Assembly (NCBI GenBank): GCA_024233865.1
Contig: JACKPA010000006.1
Span: forward strand, 198,501-262,500
Length of the DNA: 64,000 bases
Direction of reading: 5' to 3'
Source: Leptospiraceae bacterium
Lineage (GTDB): Bacteria; Spirochaetota; Leptospiria; Leptospirales; Leptospiraceae
In this document: in pieces, positions 36,593 through 45,100 of the stretch
Numbering within the stretch: the first letter of the stretch is position 1
Layout: each line of letters starts with the position of its first letter
Made by a program: the position numbers and the translations under genes
The notes under the pieces: generated by a model
Databases searched by the model: none
Seen by the model: only the letters and a program-made list of their open reading frames with translations
Told to the model about the DNA's origin: nothing

Positions 36593-37522
36593 CTAAGCGG
36601 ACAAATTACCACCATTTGTAATATTCTCAATTCGCACTTTTTGAAAAAACTTTTCTAACCATGGTATAGGAAGTTTTGTAATCTTAGATATAAAATCAAG
36701 GTTCATTCCGGCTTTTTTAAGCTCGATTGCAGTTCTGATTGTTCTTTTCCGATCACCTCTTTTTTTACCTTTCTCAATTCCTTCTTTAATTCCCCTTTTC
36801 TCCCCTTTCTCGAATGCAGACTGGATGTTTGTGTTGTAATCATGCAAACCAATTTCACGCATCTCATACAATTCACGAGTCTTTGCATCCATGGATAATT
36901 TATCCAATTCTACAAACGCTTTTTCCAAGATCGGATTCTTTTCTACCAATGCTTTCATATCTGTCTCCTTTAGCCTTCTGCTCTTCTTGATTACATACAA
37001 CCACGTTTCCAAATCACTTTGGATATTTTCCAAATCTTTCTTGAACCTGGGTAACTCTAAAATGTGCACTTCAAAGTCATCTGTCAATTTAATTTGGGGA
37101 TCGTATTTATCCAAAGATAAAAATGTATAGTGATATCGTTTTTTCTGTGGAACAACTGTGAAATTGAGTAAATTTATCGAATAGACTTTTTTCAGACTTG
37201 AATAAAGGTCTCCTTGGTTAAGCTGTCTGAAATAGAGTTTAGCCCAATAGTAGGCAGCTCTTTTGGAATAGAAGTCTTGGGGAAATGCTTGCATTTCGAT
37301 GTGGAAAATATTGCCAGTTTCGTCTCTTGCTTTGATATCCAGAACGGATAGCTTATCAGAAAGAATTTCTTTTTGAATTTCAGGATTTAGGATATCAAGA
37401 GAAATGAGCTTTTTATCACTTTTGAGGTGAAGAATTGAATTGACGAGACTAACAAGCAAATCCGGATTTTGTGTAAAAAGGGTTTTGAAAAGAAAGTCGG
37501 ATGTGAGTTTGAGAAAAGGCAT
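36593..37522 (-). CDS. Rpn-family PD-(D/E)XK nuclease, array copy 1 (intact)
   Basis: A 309-residue protein opening MPFLKLTSDFLFKTLFTQNPDLLVSLVN, typical of the Rpn/PDDEXK_2 family (once called transposase_31). The nuclease-like core is in LSVLDIKARDETGNIFHIEMQAF at about residues 58-80, with the D..........ExQ pattern. A charged, repeat-rich hinge (KGEKRGIKEGIEKGKKRGDRKR) leads to a C-terminal segment ending IPWLEKFFQKVRIENI. Family members nick or cut DNA and promote RecA-independent recombination in E. coli. It lies 7 bases upstream of the LRR gene start and heads a five-copy array. Confidence 0.85.
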   Translation of the reverse strand: MPFLKLTSDFLFKTLFTQNPDLLVSLVNSILHLKSDKKLISLDILNPEIQKEILSDKLSVLDIKARDETGNIFHIEMQAFPQDFYSKRAAYYWAKLYFRQLNQGDLYSSLKKVYSINLLNFTVVPQKKRYHYTFLSLDKYDPQIKLTDDFEVHILELPRFKKDLENIQSDLETWLYVIKKSRRLKETDMKALVEKNPILEKAFVELDKLSMDAKTRELYEMREIGLHDYNTNIQSAFEKGEKRGIKEGIEKGKKRGDRKRTIRTAIELKKAGMNLDFISKITKLPIPWLEKFFQKVRIENITNGGNLSA

Positions 37523-37583
37523 AATACAACACTAATGTATAGTATTTATTTTGCAAGGAATTTCAAAAAATTGGTAGTCGTAA

Positions 37584-37664
37584 TCACATTCGCTTTAATA
37601 GTCAACAAACCACAAAAATCACAAAAGGAGAATGCTTCTCGTGATTCGTGGCTAAGCGGACAAA
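37584..37664. repeat. Conserved spacer between Rpn copies 1 and 2
   Basis: The spacer contains CACATTCG, CAACAAACCACAAAA and GGAGAATGCTTCTCGTG. Closely similar stretches recur at about 38,187-38,253 and 39,271-39,330. The repeated unit of the array therefore includes the gap as well as the gene, as expected from tandem duplication. Confidence 0.75.
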
Positions 37665-38183
37665 TTACCACTATTCGTAATATTCTCAATTTGCACTTTT
37701 TGAAAAAACTTTTCTAACCATGGTATGGGAAGTTTTGTAATCTTAGATATAAAGTCAAGGTTCATTCCGGCTTTTTTAAGCTCAATTGCAGTTCTGATTG
37801 TTCTTTTCCGATCACCTCTTTTTTTACCTTTCTCAATTCCTTCTTTAATTCCCCTTTTCTCCCCTTTCTCGAATGCAGACTGGATGTTTGTGTTGTAATC
37901 ATGCAAACCAATTTCACGCATCTCATACAATTCACGAGTCTTTGCATCCATGGATAATTTATCCAATTCTACAAACGCTTTTTCCAAGATCGGATTCTTT
38001 TCTACCAATACTTTCATATCTGTCTCCTTTAGCCTTCTGCTCTTCTTGATTACATACAACCATGTTTCCAAATCACTTTGGATATTTTCCAAAACCTTCC
38101 TGAACCTGGGTAACTCTAAAATGTGCACTTCAAAGTCATCTGTCAATTTAATTTTGGGATCGTATTTTTCCAAAGATAAAAAT
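37652..38183 (-). pseudogene. Rpn-family nuclease, array copy 2 (5' deleted)
   Basis: The sequence is nearly identical to copies 1 and 3 from SLEKYDPKIKLTDDFEV to the C-terminus, but the first about 136 codons, including the nuclease core, are missing. At 38,183 the coding sequence joins spacer sequence directly. The junction lies at a short shared motif (AAAAAT/AATCACATTCG), consistent with a recombination deletion. The remaining frame (about 173 codons) has no credible start and encodes only the C-terminal half. Confidence 0.85.
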
Positions 38184-38254
38184 CACATTCGTTTGATAGG
38201 TAACAAACTACAAAAACCACAAAAAGGAGAATGCTTCTCGTGGTTCATGATCAG

Positions 38255-39208
38255 CTAAACAGACAAATTACCACCATTTGTAATATTCTCAATTCGCACC
38301 TTTTGAAAAAACCTTTCTAACCATGGTATGGGAAGTTCAACAGCCTTGGCAATAAATTCTGTATCCATACCGGATTTTTTCAAATGAATAGCGGTTCTGA
38401 TCGATCTTTTCCGATCACCTCTTTTTTTACCTTTCTCAATTCCTTCTCTTTTTCCTTCTTTAATTCCCCTTTTCTCCCCTTTCTTTTCACCCTTCTCGAA
38501 TGCAGACTGAATGTTTGTGTTGTAATCATGCAATCCAATTTCACGCATCTCATACAATTCACGAGTTTTTGCATCCATGGATAATTTATCCAATTCTACA
38601 AACGCTTTTTCCAGTATCGGATTCTTTTCTACCAATGCTTTCATATCTGTCTCCTTTAGCCTTCTGCTCTTCTTGATTACATACAACCACGTTTCCAAAT
38701 CACTTTGAATATTCTCCAAAACCTTCTTGAACCTAGGTAACTCTAAAATGTGCACTTCAAAGTCATCTGTCAATTTAATTTTGGGATCGTATTTTTCCAA
38801 AGATAAAAATGTATAGTGATACCGTTTTTTCTGTGGAACAACAGTGAAATTGAGCAAATTAATCGAATAGACTTTTTTCAGACTTGAATAAAGGTCTCCT
38901 TGGTTTAGTTGCCTGAAATAGAGCTTAGCCCAATAGTAGGCAGCTCTTTTGGAATAAAAGTCTTGGGGAAATGCTTGCATTTCAATGTGGAAAATATTGC
39001 CAGTTTCGTCTCTTGCTTTAATATCCAGAACGGATAACTTATCAGAAAGAATTTCTTTTTGAATTTCAGGATTTAGGATATCAAGAGAAATGAGCTTTTT
39101 ATCACCCTTGAGGTGAAGAATTGAATTGATGAGAGCAACAAGCAAATCCGGATTTTGTGTAAAAAGGGTTTTGAAAAGAAAGTCGGATGTGAGTTTGAGA
39201 AAAGGCAT
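38255..39208 (-). CDS. Rpn-family PD-(D/E)XK nuclease, array copy 3 (intact)
   Basis: A 317-residue protein almost identical to copy 1 over the first about 240 residues, including the core LSVLDIKARDETGNIFHIEMQAF. The charged hinge is longer (extra KGEKK and KEGKREGIE units), and the C-terminal segment differs (HLKKSGMDTEFIAKAVELPIPWLERFF), agreeing with copy 4 rather than copies 1, 2 and 5. The variation in hinge length and tail type within one array suggests exchange between copies. It is the second intact copy and could be active. Confidence 0.85.
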   Translation of the reverse strand: MPFLKLTSDFLFKTLFTQNPDLLVALINSILHLKGDKKLISLDILNPEIQKEILSDKLSVLDIKARDETGNIFHIEMQAFPQDFYSKRAAYYWAKLYFRQLNQGDLYSSLKKVYSINLLNFTVVPQKKRYHYTFLSLEKYDPKIKLTDDFEVHILELPRFKKVLENIQSDLETWLYVIKKSRRLKETDMKALVEKNPILEKAFVELDKLSMDAKTRELYEMREIGLHDYNTNIQSAFEKGEKKGEKRGIKEGKREGIEKGKKRGDRKRSIRTAIHLKKSGMDTEFIAKAVELPIPWLERFFQKVRIENITNGGNLSV

Positions 39209-39328
39209 AATACAATACTAATGTATAGTATTTATTTTGCAAGGAATTTCAATAAAATTAAAAGTCGTAATCACATTCGTTTAATAGGCACAAACCACAA
39301 AAAGGAGAATGCTTCTCGTGATTCGTGG

Positions 39329-39702
39329 CTAAGCGGACAAATTACCACCATTCGTAATATTCTCAATTCGCACTTTTTGAAAAAACTTTTCTAACCATGG
39401 TATGGGAAGCTCAACAGCCTTGGCAATAAATTCCGTATCCATTCCGGCTTTTTTAAGCTCAATTGCAGTTCTGATTGATCTTTTCCGATCACCTCTTTTT
39501 TTACCTTTCTCAATTCCTTCTCTTATTCCTCTCTTTTCGCCTTTCTCAAATGCAGACCGGATGTTCGTGTTGTAATCATGCAATCCAATTTCACGCATCT
39601 CATACAATTCACGAGTCTTTGCATCCATGGATAATTTATCCAATTCTACAAACGCTTTTTCTAATATCGGATTCTTTTCTACCAATGCTTTCATATCTGT
39701 CT
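39329..39702 (-). pseudogene. Rpn-family nuclease, array copy 4 (N-terminal part replaced)
   Basis: Only the last about 122 codons remain, starting MKALVEKNPILEKAFVELDKL. Just upstream the homology stops and the 3' end of a PIN-toxin gene begins (stop near 39714). The core nuclease residues are gone. The tail is of the MDTEFIAKAVELPIP type shared with copy 3. The toxin-antitoxin pair therefore replaced the 5' part of this copy, or was inserted with deletion. Confidence 0.82.
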
Positions 39703-39713
39703 TCGGCTCTTTA

Positions 39714-40124
39714 TCATTTTTTGAACTCGAACAGATTAATTTCTGTTATATTTTTAAAGTCATCCGTATTGATAGTCGCAAGCTTGTTTATATTGTTACT
39801 TATAAAAATGGAAACGATTTCAATATCATAAACTCGATTACCTTTAGGCTGGTATTTATCAATAAGTTGCTCAAACACTTTTAGAGTTTCTTCATTCGGA
39901 TAAAGAATAGTAATATTATTTTTTATTTCATCATAAAAACCTTTCATTTCATATTGACCAATACCAATTTTAGTACATACAGCGACAAATTCAGATAAAT
40001 TTTTTGCTGTAGTGAACAACTCATTTTCTGTATCCTTAAGAAAAGTATCACAAATACTATGGTAAATAGAAGAGTTATCCAAAGCATAAACAAAAATGTT
40101 TGTATCGACACCAATTTTATTCAT
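39714..40124 (-). CDS. PIN-domain toxin (VapC-like)
   Basis: About 136 residues. The ATG at 40124 is preferred, giving MNKIGVDTNIFVYALDN with the first PIN aspartate. Further acidic residues are in NLSEFVAV, GNRVYDIEIVS and ATINTDDFKNI, the expected four-acid pattern of a Mg-dependent RNase. Toxins of this type cut RNA and are held in check by the antitoxin made from the gene directly upstream (8-base overlap). It lies inside the Rpn array and its 3' end marks the truncation point of copy 4. Confidence 0.82.
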   Translation of the reverse strand: MNKIGVDTNIFVYALDNSSIYHSICDTFLKDTENELFTTAKNLSEFVAVCTKIGIGQYEMKGFYDEIKNNITILYPNEETLKVFEQLIDKYQPKGNRVYDIEIVSIFISNNINKLATINTDDFKNITEINLFEFKK

Positions 40125-40374
40125 AAGCAAAGTCTCTTATATTTACATTATCCAACCGTTTATTCATATTCACTGAACCGGAATAATTCCATGTTCTTTG
40201 TTTGAACGAATTATCTCTTATTTTTGATGTTTGGTCCTGCTGTTTTTGAAAAATGAGTTGTAGACTATTTAGAATTCTTAGAATATATTCTGCATTTAAA
40301 CGATCCTTATCTATGGTTATAATAATCTTTTGATCAACTTCTTTTATCTGTAAGTCATAAGTTATTTTATTCAT
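40117..40374 (-). CDS. Putative antitoxin for the PIN toxin
   Basis: A protein of about 85 residues starting at ATG 40374, with AGGAAAA upstream. It is charged, with a short beta-like N-terminus (NKITYDLQIKEVDQKIIITI) and a helical middle. The frame overlaps the toxin start by 8 bases, the usual order for antitoxin-toxin pairs. No named DNA-binding fold is evident. The assignment rests on size and on coupling to the PIN gene. Confidence 0.65.
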   Translation of the reverse strand: MNKITYDLQIKEVDQKIIITIDKDRLNAEYILRILNSLQLIFQKQQDQTSKIRDNSFKQRTWNYSGSVNMNKRLDNVNIRDFAYE

Positions 40375-40416
40375 CACAATTTTCCTTTCCTAATAATTTT
40401 TATAAAGTTTCGCAAG

Positions 40417-40490
40417 TACACTGCAAAGTCTCCTTTCTATGCTCTTCTAAAATCCGTATTTTTATCATAAAACCTCTAAGTGGGCAAATT
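40417..40490 (-). repeat. Duplicate of the 5' end of the LRR gene
   Basis: This stretch repeats positions 36,533-36,605 almost base for base, including TTTATCATAAAACCTCTAAG, the start region of the LRR gene, and the first about 16 codons read backwards. It lies directly downstream of copy 5, just as the LRR gene lies downstream of copy 1. The original duplicated block therefore extended from the Rpn gene into the LRR gene. Confidence 0.75.
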
Positions 40491-41031
40491 ACTACCATTC
40501 GTAATATTCTCAATTTGCACTTTTTGAAAAAACTTTTCTAACCATGGTATGGGAAGTTTTGTAATCTTAGATATAAAGTCAAGGTTCATTCCGGCTTTTT
40601 TAAGCTCGATTGCTGATCTGATGCGTTCTTTTTTCCGACCTTTCTCAATTCCTTCTCTTTTTCCTTCTTTAATTCCCCTTTTCACCCTTCTCGAATGCAG
40701 ATTGGATGTTTGTGTTGTAATCGTGCAAACCAATTTCACGCATCTCATACAATTCACAAGTCTTTGCATCCATGGATAATTTATCCAATTCTAAAAACGC
40801 TTTTTCCAAGATCGGATTCTTTTCTATCAATGTTTTCATATCTGTCTCCTTTAGCCTTCTGCTCTTCTTGATTACATACAACCACGTTTCCAAATCACTT
40901 TGGATATTTTCCAAAACCTTCTTAAACCCGGGTAACTCTAAAATGTGCACTTCAAAGTCATCTGTCAATTGTATTTTGGGATCGTATTTATCCAAAGATA
41001 AAAATGTATAGTGATACCGTTTTTTCTGTGG
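40476..41031 (-). pseudogene. Rpn-family nuclease, array copy 5 (truncated and frameshifted)
   Basis: The 5' third is missing: homology starts around QKKRYHYTFLSLDKYDPK at about 41,031. A frameshift near 40,685 splits the rest into two frames (EKGEKGN stop, and RRVKRGIKEGKREGIEKG onward). Compared with copy 3 a 14-base segment between two TTTT tracts is absent there, which explains the shift. The tail is of the MNLDFISKITKLPIP type seen in copies 1 and 2. Confidence 0.85.
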
Positions 41032-41036
41032 AAGAT

Positions 41037-41095
41037 ACTGCTCTAAAAAGTGCCACAGTGAAAAGTTAGCGAAGCAAGTTGTCAAGAGTTTAAGA
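41037..41095 (+). pseudogene. Internally deleted fragment of the phosphotransferase gene
   Basis: GCTCTAAAAAGTGC here matches bases about 31,591-31,604 of the kinase gene. The next bases (AGTGAAAAGTTAGC.AA.CAAGT..TCAAGAGTTTA) match its 3' end at about 31,989-32,028, with point differences. The fragment therefore joins two distant parts of a kinase copy. It directly borders the truncated Rpn copy 5. Confidence 0.7.
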
Positions 41096-41235
41096 AATTT
41101 TAGGTGATAGAGCAATTGGAACTTCCGCAGTGGGTATACTCAGTTGTGTGCCAAAATACAAAAGCCTTTACTATGAGATAGAATAAAGGAAAATGAATTA
41201 TAAGATTCAATTTTGAAATTATCTAAAAAAATTAC

Positions 41236-44200
41236 CTATCTATAAAATTGAAAATTCTTATTATAGTTTTTTAACAATTCATTTAATTTATTAATTAAAT
41301 CTTCATCAGAACAAACACAATGAATACTCAAATTGAATTTAAATTCAAGGTTTGGTGCAATTTCTTTTAATTTTGGTAATGCTTCTACTATGTCTTGTAG
41401 TTCAAAATCTTTAAATTCTGACGATGCTTTCAAAGTTTTTGATTGTGAAGTTTGCGGTTGAATAAATGGATCAATTGTAATTGTAGGTTTCTCTTTTGGT
41501 TCTCCCTCAACAACCTCATGTTTTTTTATTTCAACGTTTGCTGCATCTTCTTTATTGCAAGGCCATATTTCAGAATTAAGAATTTCAATATATTTATTTG
41601 TTAATCCCTCGTTTACAAGTTTTTTTATGATGATCCAAGGTAATTGATATCCAGTAGTAATTTTACTTGCAATTTCTTGAAATTCCTTCAAATTCATTTT
41701 TGTTTTACTTGAAAATACATCTTCAAAGTTAAAAGTATTGATTTGTGTTGGCTCAAGTAGAGAAAGTTCCCTTATTTTAAGACTATCTGATATTTTTTCT
41801 TGTAAAAAGGTCACATCTTTTAGTTTCCCCATTATTCTTCCATCTAGAATAAGTTCTGCAATACCTCCATAAATAATTTCTTCATTATCTAATTTTGGAG
41901 AATCTTCTCGCGAGAAGTACGTCTTGATTTCTTCAACTGTTACTATATCACGGGATGGAGTTTTTAATTCTTTAAAAATTTTATATAATGCCTCCGAAGA
42001 AATTGTATGAACTACTGCCCTATCTATTGGTGCAACTTTGATGTCTCTATTTTTTTCAAATTCCTCAAGAGTCAGAGCAACCTTCCAGTATATTTTTTCT
42101 GATTTATCTGGTCTTTCTATTTGGGCAATAAAGCTTCCTTCTTCTATTCCTTGTTTTAAAGCATTATAAATAACTCTAGGATTCAATAATTTTGGTAACC
42201 TACTAAACTGAGCAAACATTTTTACTAAATCGTTTACTCTTTTTGATGTTTCATCTTTTCCCCAAATATTATATTCTGTATTAGGTAACAATTCAGTATA
42301 ATCAATTGTCTCATCTAAAAAGCGACCTTCATCGTACAAAGCTTTTGTTATTTTTTCAAAGTGTGTTGAAGATTTTCCTGTCTCTTCAAGAGTTTTTGCT
42401 TCTAAATCACCATTTTCATTTATACTTAAATACATGCAATATGTGCTTTGTATCATTCCGATTATTTCTTCTTCGTCTTTCCGCTTTCTTTTTTGTAGTT
42501 CTTTCTTTTGAATTTCTTCTAAAGTTTTAATATCATCACTACTCTCAATAGATTTCCAACCTAAAATCTTCTTAATCATTATTTGTAGTCTTGTTAATTT
42601 ATTATTATCTGTTGCTAATCCAATCAATGCATTTTTGTACACCCTCGAACTACTTTCACCAGATTTTGAAAAGAAAAATTCTTTTATTTCTTCTGGTATA
42701 AAATTACTACTACAAGCCAAATTTGGTTCAAAAATAATATACTTCATTACTCCATCGTCAGGAACATCTTTTGGTGAATTTGGCATTTTATGGAGCTTAA
42801 CATCTCGTGGACATTCACTTATAGCCTTTACTTTATTTACCAAATCTGACAATTCTCGGTTAATTCGATTTGAATCAATTCCTTCCATTGCTTTTGCGTG
42901 CATATTGGTTAAGTTTGGAGTCGTTGTGAGTTGCCAAACTTTCATATCTTCTTTTAAATACCAAGAGATTTCTTTCCATTTTTCTAAACCTTGTTTAAAT
43001 GAAGTTATATCAATTTGTGGAACTAATATCATTGAAAATAAGTCTGCAATATTGGCTGATTTTCCTTTTGGTTGAGAATGTAAGAAGGTAGAAATGACTG
43101 CTTGTTCAATTTCTCGATTTTTTAGACCAGGATAATTGATTTGACACTCTTTGGCTTTATCAAGTTCACTAATGAGAATATTCCTCCAGTTTTCTTCGTC
43201 TAAAATTTCTAACATATTCATAATTCCAGAAGATAATTGATTATCATTTGATAATAATGATTTTGCAGATAGGAAAGAAGAGTCATCGTACTTACTTGCA
43301 AAAGACATTGCTGAAGCTAGTATTCTAAGTAGACCTCTTGTTTTTTGAAATTTATTCAGATCAGTCCATTTTGCTTGGAAGATATTTAGTAACTCTGGAT
43401 GAAAAGGATAATTATCTTTCAATTTATTGTATGAAGTATTGCCTTTTTGATCTTTTCGTAATTCATCAAATTTGTCATACGTTCCAACCAAAGAATCTAC
43501 TATATTCGTTACTTCATCACTATTTCGATCTTCTGTTTTTTCAAATAATCTTCTGCGTAAAATCTCCGGAACATCATCTTTGGATACTGGTTCTTGGCTC
43601 TCTGCGAACCTTTGAAATATTTGTTCTAAAGATTCCAACACTTTTATTCCTGTACTATCCACTGCTTCCACTTGGGATGCTATTAAGGTAGATACCATCG
43701 CTGCTTTTGGTTTTGCTGCTACTGCTTGGGTTAATGCTTGGAAGAAGTCTTTTAAAGTGCCCAATTTATTTGCATCGTTATTTACCGCAGTTCTACAATA
43801 AATCACAGCTTCATCCACAAGCAATAAAACCGATTTATTCTCTCTAAAGGACATTTCTATTAGTTCTTCTATTACTGGTTGTGCTGGTGGTGTATACTTT
43901 TCTTCGTGTTCCCTTATATATTCAAGCCCCTTCTCCCCACCTAGTTGATAGGCAAATGCCCCCCAAGGAGTTTTACACGTTGTTTTATTACCATCAGGGG
44001 AGATTACCGTCAAACCTTTGTGATAGTCGAATTTATCAAATGGTAAAATCGCTACTCTCGTTTGTGGTATTGAATTTATACCAGAATAATTATAAAAGCT
44101 TTTTACGGTCTGATTGTCTGGAAATTTATGACCATTTTCTGCTAAATGAAATAATGTTATGAGAGTATGAGTTTTTCCACCTCCATAGGTTACTTGAAGG

Positions 44201-44439
44201 GTTAGGATTGGTTTTCCACTTTCACCACTTAATCTAAGAAGTACATCTTTTACTAACCTCTTCATATTACTAGTTGGAAATGTTCTATTAAAAAATGATT
44301 CTGGATTCTGATAAACTTCTAAAGCGTTTCCCATTTTAACTGCATATAAGTCAGCTGCAAATTCTGACATCGAGATTTCTGATTTAAGAATATCTTCTCT
44401 TACTTTATTAAGTTTGTGCCAGGTCTTATCGTTTCCCAT
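41236..44439 (-). CDS. DUF499-type AAA ATPase (defence-associated)
   Basis: A 1067-residue protein. Walker A is in LTLQVTYGGGKTHTLITLFHL at about residue 86 and a Walker B-like SVLLLVDEAVIYC at about 208. The N-terminal block (FAADLYAVKMG, PESFFNRTFPTSNMKRLV) and these motifs match DUF499 proteins, large AAA ATPases found beside DUF1156 methyltransferases and helicases in phage-defence islands and distantly related to BREX BrxC/PglY. The C-terminal third is helical and ends with a small alpha/beta domain. A PIN toxin-antitoxin pair separates it from the methyltransferase gene upstream. Confidence 0.85.
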   Translation of the reverse strand: MGNDKTWHKLNKVREDILKSEISMSEFAADLYAVKMGNALEVYQNPESFFNRTFPTSNMKRLVKDVLLRLSGESGKPILTLQVTYGGGKTHTLITLFHLAENGHKFPDNQTVKSFYNYSGINSIPQTRVAILPFDKFDYHKGLTVISPDGNKTTCKTPWGAFAYQLGGEKGLEYIREHEEKYTPPAQPVIEELIEMSFRENKSVLLLVDEAVIYCRTAVNNDANKLGTLKDFFQALTQAVAAKPKAAMVSTLIASQVEAVDSTGIKVLESLEQIFQRFAESQEPVSKDDVPEILRRRLFEKTEDRNSDEVTNIVDSLVGTYDKFDELRKDQKGNTSYNKLKDNYPFHPELLNIFQAKWTDLNKFQKTRGLLRILASAMSFASKYDDSSFLSAKSLLSNDNQLSSGIMNMLEILDEENWRNILISELDKAKECQINYPGLKNREIEQAVISTFLHSQPKGKSANIADLFSMILVPQIDITSFKQGLEKWKEISWYLKEDMKVWQLTTTPNLTNMHAKAMEGIDSNRINRELSDLVNKVKAISECPRDVKLHKMPNSPKDVPDDGVMKYIIFEPNLACSSNFIPEEIKEFFFSKSGESSSRVYKNALIGLATDNNKLTRLQIMIKKILGWKSIESSDDIKTLEEIQKKELQKRKRKDEEEIIGMIQSTYCMYLSINENGDLEAKTLEETGKSSTHFEKITKALYDEGRFLDETIDYTELLPNTEYNIWGKDETSKRVNDLVKMFAQFSRLPKLLNPRVIYNALKQGIEEGSFIAQIERPDKSEKIYWKVALTLEEFEKNRDIKVAPIDRAVVHTISSEALYKIFKELKTPSRDIVTVEEIKTYFSREDSPKLDNEEIIYGGIAELILDGRIMGKLKDVTFLQEKISDSLKIRELSLLEPTQINTFNFEDVFSSKTKMNLKEFQEIASKITTGYQLPWIIIKKLVNEGLTNKYIEILNSEIWPCNKEDAANVEIKKHEVVEGEPKEKPTITIDPFIQPQTSQSKTLKASSEFKDFELQDIVEALPKLKEIAPNLEFKFNLSIHCVCSDEDLINKLNELLKNYNKNFQFYR

Positions 44440-44461
44440 TATATGATTCCTCTTCTACTCG

Positions 44462-44830
44462 TTAATCTTCTGGATTGATAATTTGTAATTTTTCTATATT
44501 TTTAAAATCATCAATGTTGTAAGTCATCAAACTCATATTTTTTACTATAGCGGTTGCTGCAATAATAGCATCTGGTAGTTTCATCTTTTTATCTTTTCTG
44601 ATTTGAACTACTTCCAAAGCAATTGGTTGATCTACATAAATTATATTTAATTTTGATATTAAAGACTTTACTTTTTCCTCTTCCACTTCCGACACAAATG
44701 AATGACCAAGAACTTCCATGAATGTTATAATAGAAATGAAATATTCACAAGAGTTTTGAAAAACTTTTTCTATAGGAAGTGTTTCTTTTGAAAGATAGAT
44801 TATGATATTACTATCTAATAAGTATTTCAT
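44462..44830 (-). CDS. PIN-domain toxin (VapC-like)
   Basis: About 122 residues from ATG 44830 (MKYLLDSNIIIYLSK). It has the PIN acids D (LLDSNIIIY), E (ISIITFMEVLGH), D (KLPDAIIAATA) and D (MTYNIDDFKN) in the normal order, so an Mg-dependent RNase is expected. It starts inside an ATGA overlap with its antitoxin gene. It sits between the DUF499 and DUF1156 genes and is transcribed with them. Confidence 0.88.
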   Translation of the reverse strand: MKYLLDSNIIIYLSKETLPIEKVFQNSCEYFISIITFMEVLGHSFVSEVEEEKVKSLISKLNIIYVDQPIALEVVQIRKDKKMKLPDAIIAATAIVKNMSLMTYNIDDFKNIEKLQIINPED

Positions 44831-45090
44831 CTTTCCCATTCATCTCTAATTTGCCGTTGCCATTGTATTGGGTCTTCTATTTCCTTAAAGGGAACTACAT
44901 TTTTGTATTTTTCAAAAATATATTTTATTTCTTCTAAAATATCTCTTTTTTGTATGTTATTTTCTTTCTTTTTATAGATAGGTCGAATAATAACTTCGAT
45001 TTCTTCACCATACAATGTATCTATAGATTCATTGAGAATAATATTGAATCCATCAACTAATGTACCTTTTACTACAATTGCATTTTCCAT
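44827..45090 (-). CDS. Antitoxin partner of the PIN toxin
   Basis: About 87 residues from ATG 45090, preferred because AGAGGA lies just upstream; the longer frame to 45141 would overlap the methyltransferase. The N-terminal strand region (ENAIVVKGTLVDGFNIIL) resembles small swapped-hairpin or Phd-like DNA-binding starts, and the C-terminus is helical and charged. The toxin overlaps its stop codon by 4 bases. The family is not named with certainty. Confidence 0.7.
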   Translation of the reverse strand: MENAIVVKGTLVDGFNIILNESIDTLYGEEIEVIIRPIYKKKENNIQKRDILEEIKYIFEKYKNVVPFKEIEDPIQWQRQIRDEWER

Positions 45091-45100
45091 ATTTTCCTCT

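Noticed and set aside
36593..39335. Direct repeats between nuclease copies considered as CRISPR or IS ends
   Set aside because: The repeats are about 1 kb apart, include coding sequence and lack inverted ends; tandem duplication explains them.
36703..40779. Many short frames of 60-130 codons overlapping the Rpn array on both strands
   Set aside because: They repeat in the same place in each copy, lie in other frames of the nuclease coding sequence, and lack ribosome sites; they are shadows of one real frame.
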